A stretch of 5,205 nt of DNA from Caulobacteraceae bacterium (lineage in GTDB: Bacteria; Pseudomonadota; Alphaproteobacteria; Caulobacterales; Caulobacteraceae): contig PMOM01000265.1 of the NCBI GenBank assembly GCA_003161535.1, positions 1-5,205 on the forward strand, in the 5' to 3' direction. A program made the position numbers and the translations under genes. The notes beneath the pieces were generated by a model. It had not been told where the DNA came from and made no database searches. It worked only from the letters and a program-made list of their open reading frames with translations. Shown here piece by piece: positions 4,752 through 5,205 of this stretch. Position 1 is the stretch's first letter, and each line of letters begins with the position of its first letter.

Positions 4752-5205
4752 TCAGGCGAGGCCCTCGTGTTGTAGAGCGAGTTGTACGGCCCGACGGGCG
4801 CGCATGCGCTCCGCGTAGGCGGTGAGCGCGCCGGGAATCTCGAGCGCGTTCCTCTTTGCCCAGGTGAGCATGACGAAGAGATAGGCGTCGGCGACGGTGA
4901 CCTTGGGCCCGAACAGATAGTCGCCATCGATCTGGCCGGCGAGAAAGTCGAGGCGCTTGGTGATCGCGGCGCCGGCCGCGGTCTTGTCGGCATCCGTGGC
5001 GCCTGGCGCGAAGAACGGCTTGAAAGACTTGTGGATCTCCGTGGAGATGAAGGCGAGGGCTTCCAGCAGCCGGTAGCGGCCAAGCTTGCCCGCGGGAGCG
5101 AAGGGCGATGTCTGATCGGCGATCCAGCCAAGGATGGCGATGTTCTCGGTGAGGAGCTCGCCGCCGTCCAGGACGAGGGCCGGCACGTAGCCCTTGGGAT
5201 TGATC
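4752..5205 (-). CDS. Glutathione S-transferase, beta-class-like (N-terminal part outside the window)
   Basis: The frame is open to the right edge, so the gene starts beyond 5205; 150 residues are visible, ending in HEGLA at TGA 4754-4752. An in-frame GTG at 5186 is internal, because the upstream INPKGY belongs to the conserved fold. The first visible residues are the end of the thioredoxin-like domain: INPKGYVPALVL with the cis-proline of the glutathione site, then LLTEN, where the Glu and next residue normally bind the gamma-glutamyl part of glutathione. The all-helical C-terminal domain follows, with FISTEIHKSFKPFF (visible residues 52-65), whose His-Lys pair is typical of bacterial beta-class enzymes, and TVADAYLF (103-110), the conserved N-capping box and hydrophobic staple. 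About 50 N-terminal residues, including the catalytic Cys, Ser or Tyr region, are missing. Likely role: cytoplasmic conjugation or reduction with glutathione; substrate unknown. Confidence 0.9.
   Translation of the reverse strand, partial: INPKGYVPALVLDGGELLTENIAILGWIADQTSPFAPAGKLGRYRLLEALAFISTEIHKSFKPFFAPGATDADKTAAGAAITKRLDFLAGQIDGDYLFGPKVTVADAYLFVMLTWAKRNALEIPGALTAYAERMRARRAVQLALQHEGLA

Overview
The window looks like chromosomal DNA of a GC-rich alphaproteobacterium, most likely from the Caulobacteraceae (Caulobacter or Phenylobacterium type). The evidence is an alphaproteobacterial-type histidyl-tRNA synthetase, the gene order hisS-hisZ-hisG, and a sequence in front of hisS that fits the Caulobacter housekeeping promoter pattern (TTGACGS, 10-14 bases, GCTANAWC). 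The taxon is an inference; no rRNA or other marker is present.

Layout. Bases 1-128 are the last 41 codons of a gene that reads like the C-terminal thioredoxin-like domain of a DsbD-type protein-disulfide reductase. Bases 129-521 carry no convincing gene but are full of structure: an 8-base tandem repeat (158-181), a composite inverted repeat made of two head-to-head hairpin-bearing arms (about 206-430, core 219-417), a G-quadruplex-type G-rich run (425-454) and a good promoter (473-498). Bases 522-4089 hold a tight three-gene operon. hisS (histidyl-tRNA synthetase) overlaps hisZ (ATP phosphoribosyltransferase regulatory subunit, itself a HisRS paralogue) by ATGA, and hisZ overlaps hisG (ATP phosphoribosyltransferase) by TGATG. 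The operon joins histidine charging of tRNA to the first committed step of histidine synthesis; the later his genes are not in the window.

Bases 4090-4282 are an intergenic stretch with one weak hairpin just after hisG. A 126-codon gene of unknown function (4283-4663) follows, with a clear ribosome binding site and less extreme codon use than the operon. It converges on a beta-class-like glutathione S-transferase gene on the minus strand (4752-5205), whose N-terminal part lies beyond the right edge.

I see no CRISPR array, phage or transposase gene, tRNA or rRNA, and nothing that amounts to a wholly new system. The points most worth a second look are the composite inverted repeat with compensatory stem changes, the C-terminally extended HisG that co-occurs with HisZ, the G-rich run at the hisS promoter, the HisRS sequence features, and the unknown 126-residue protein.
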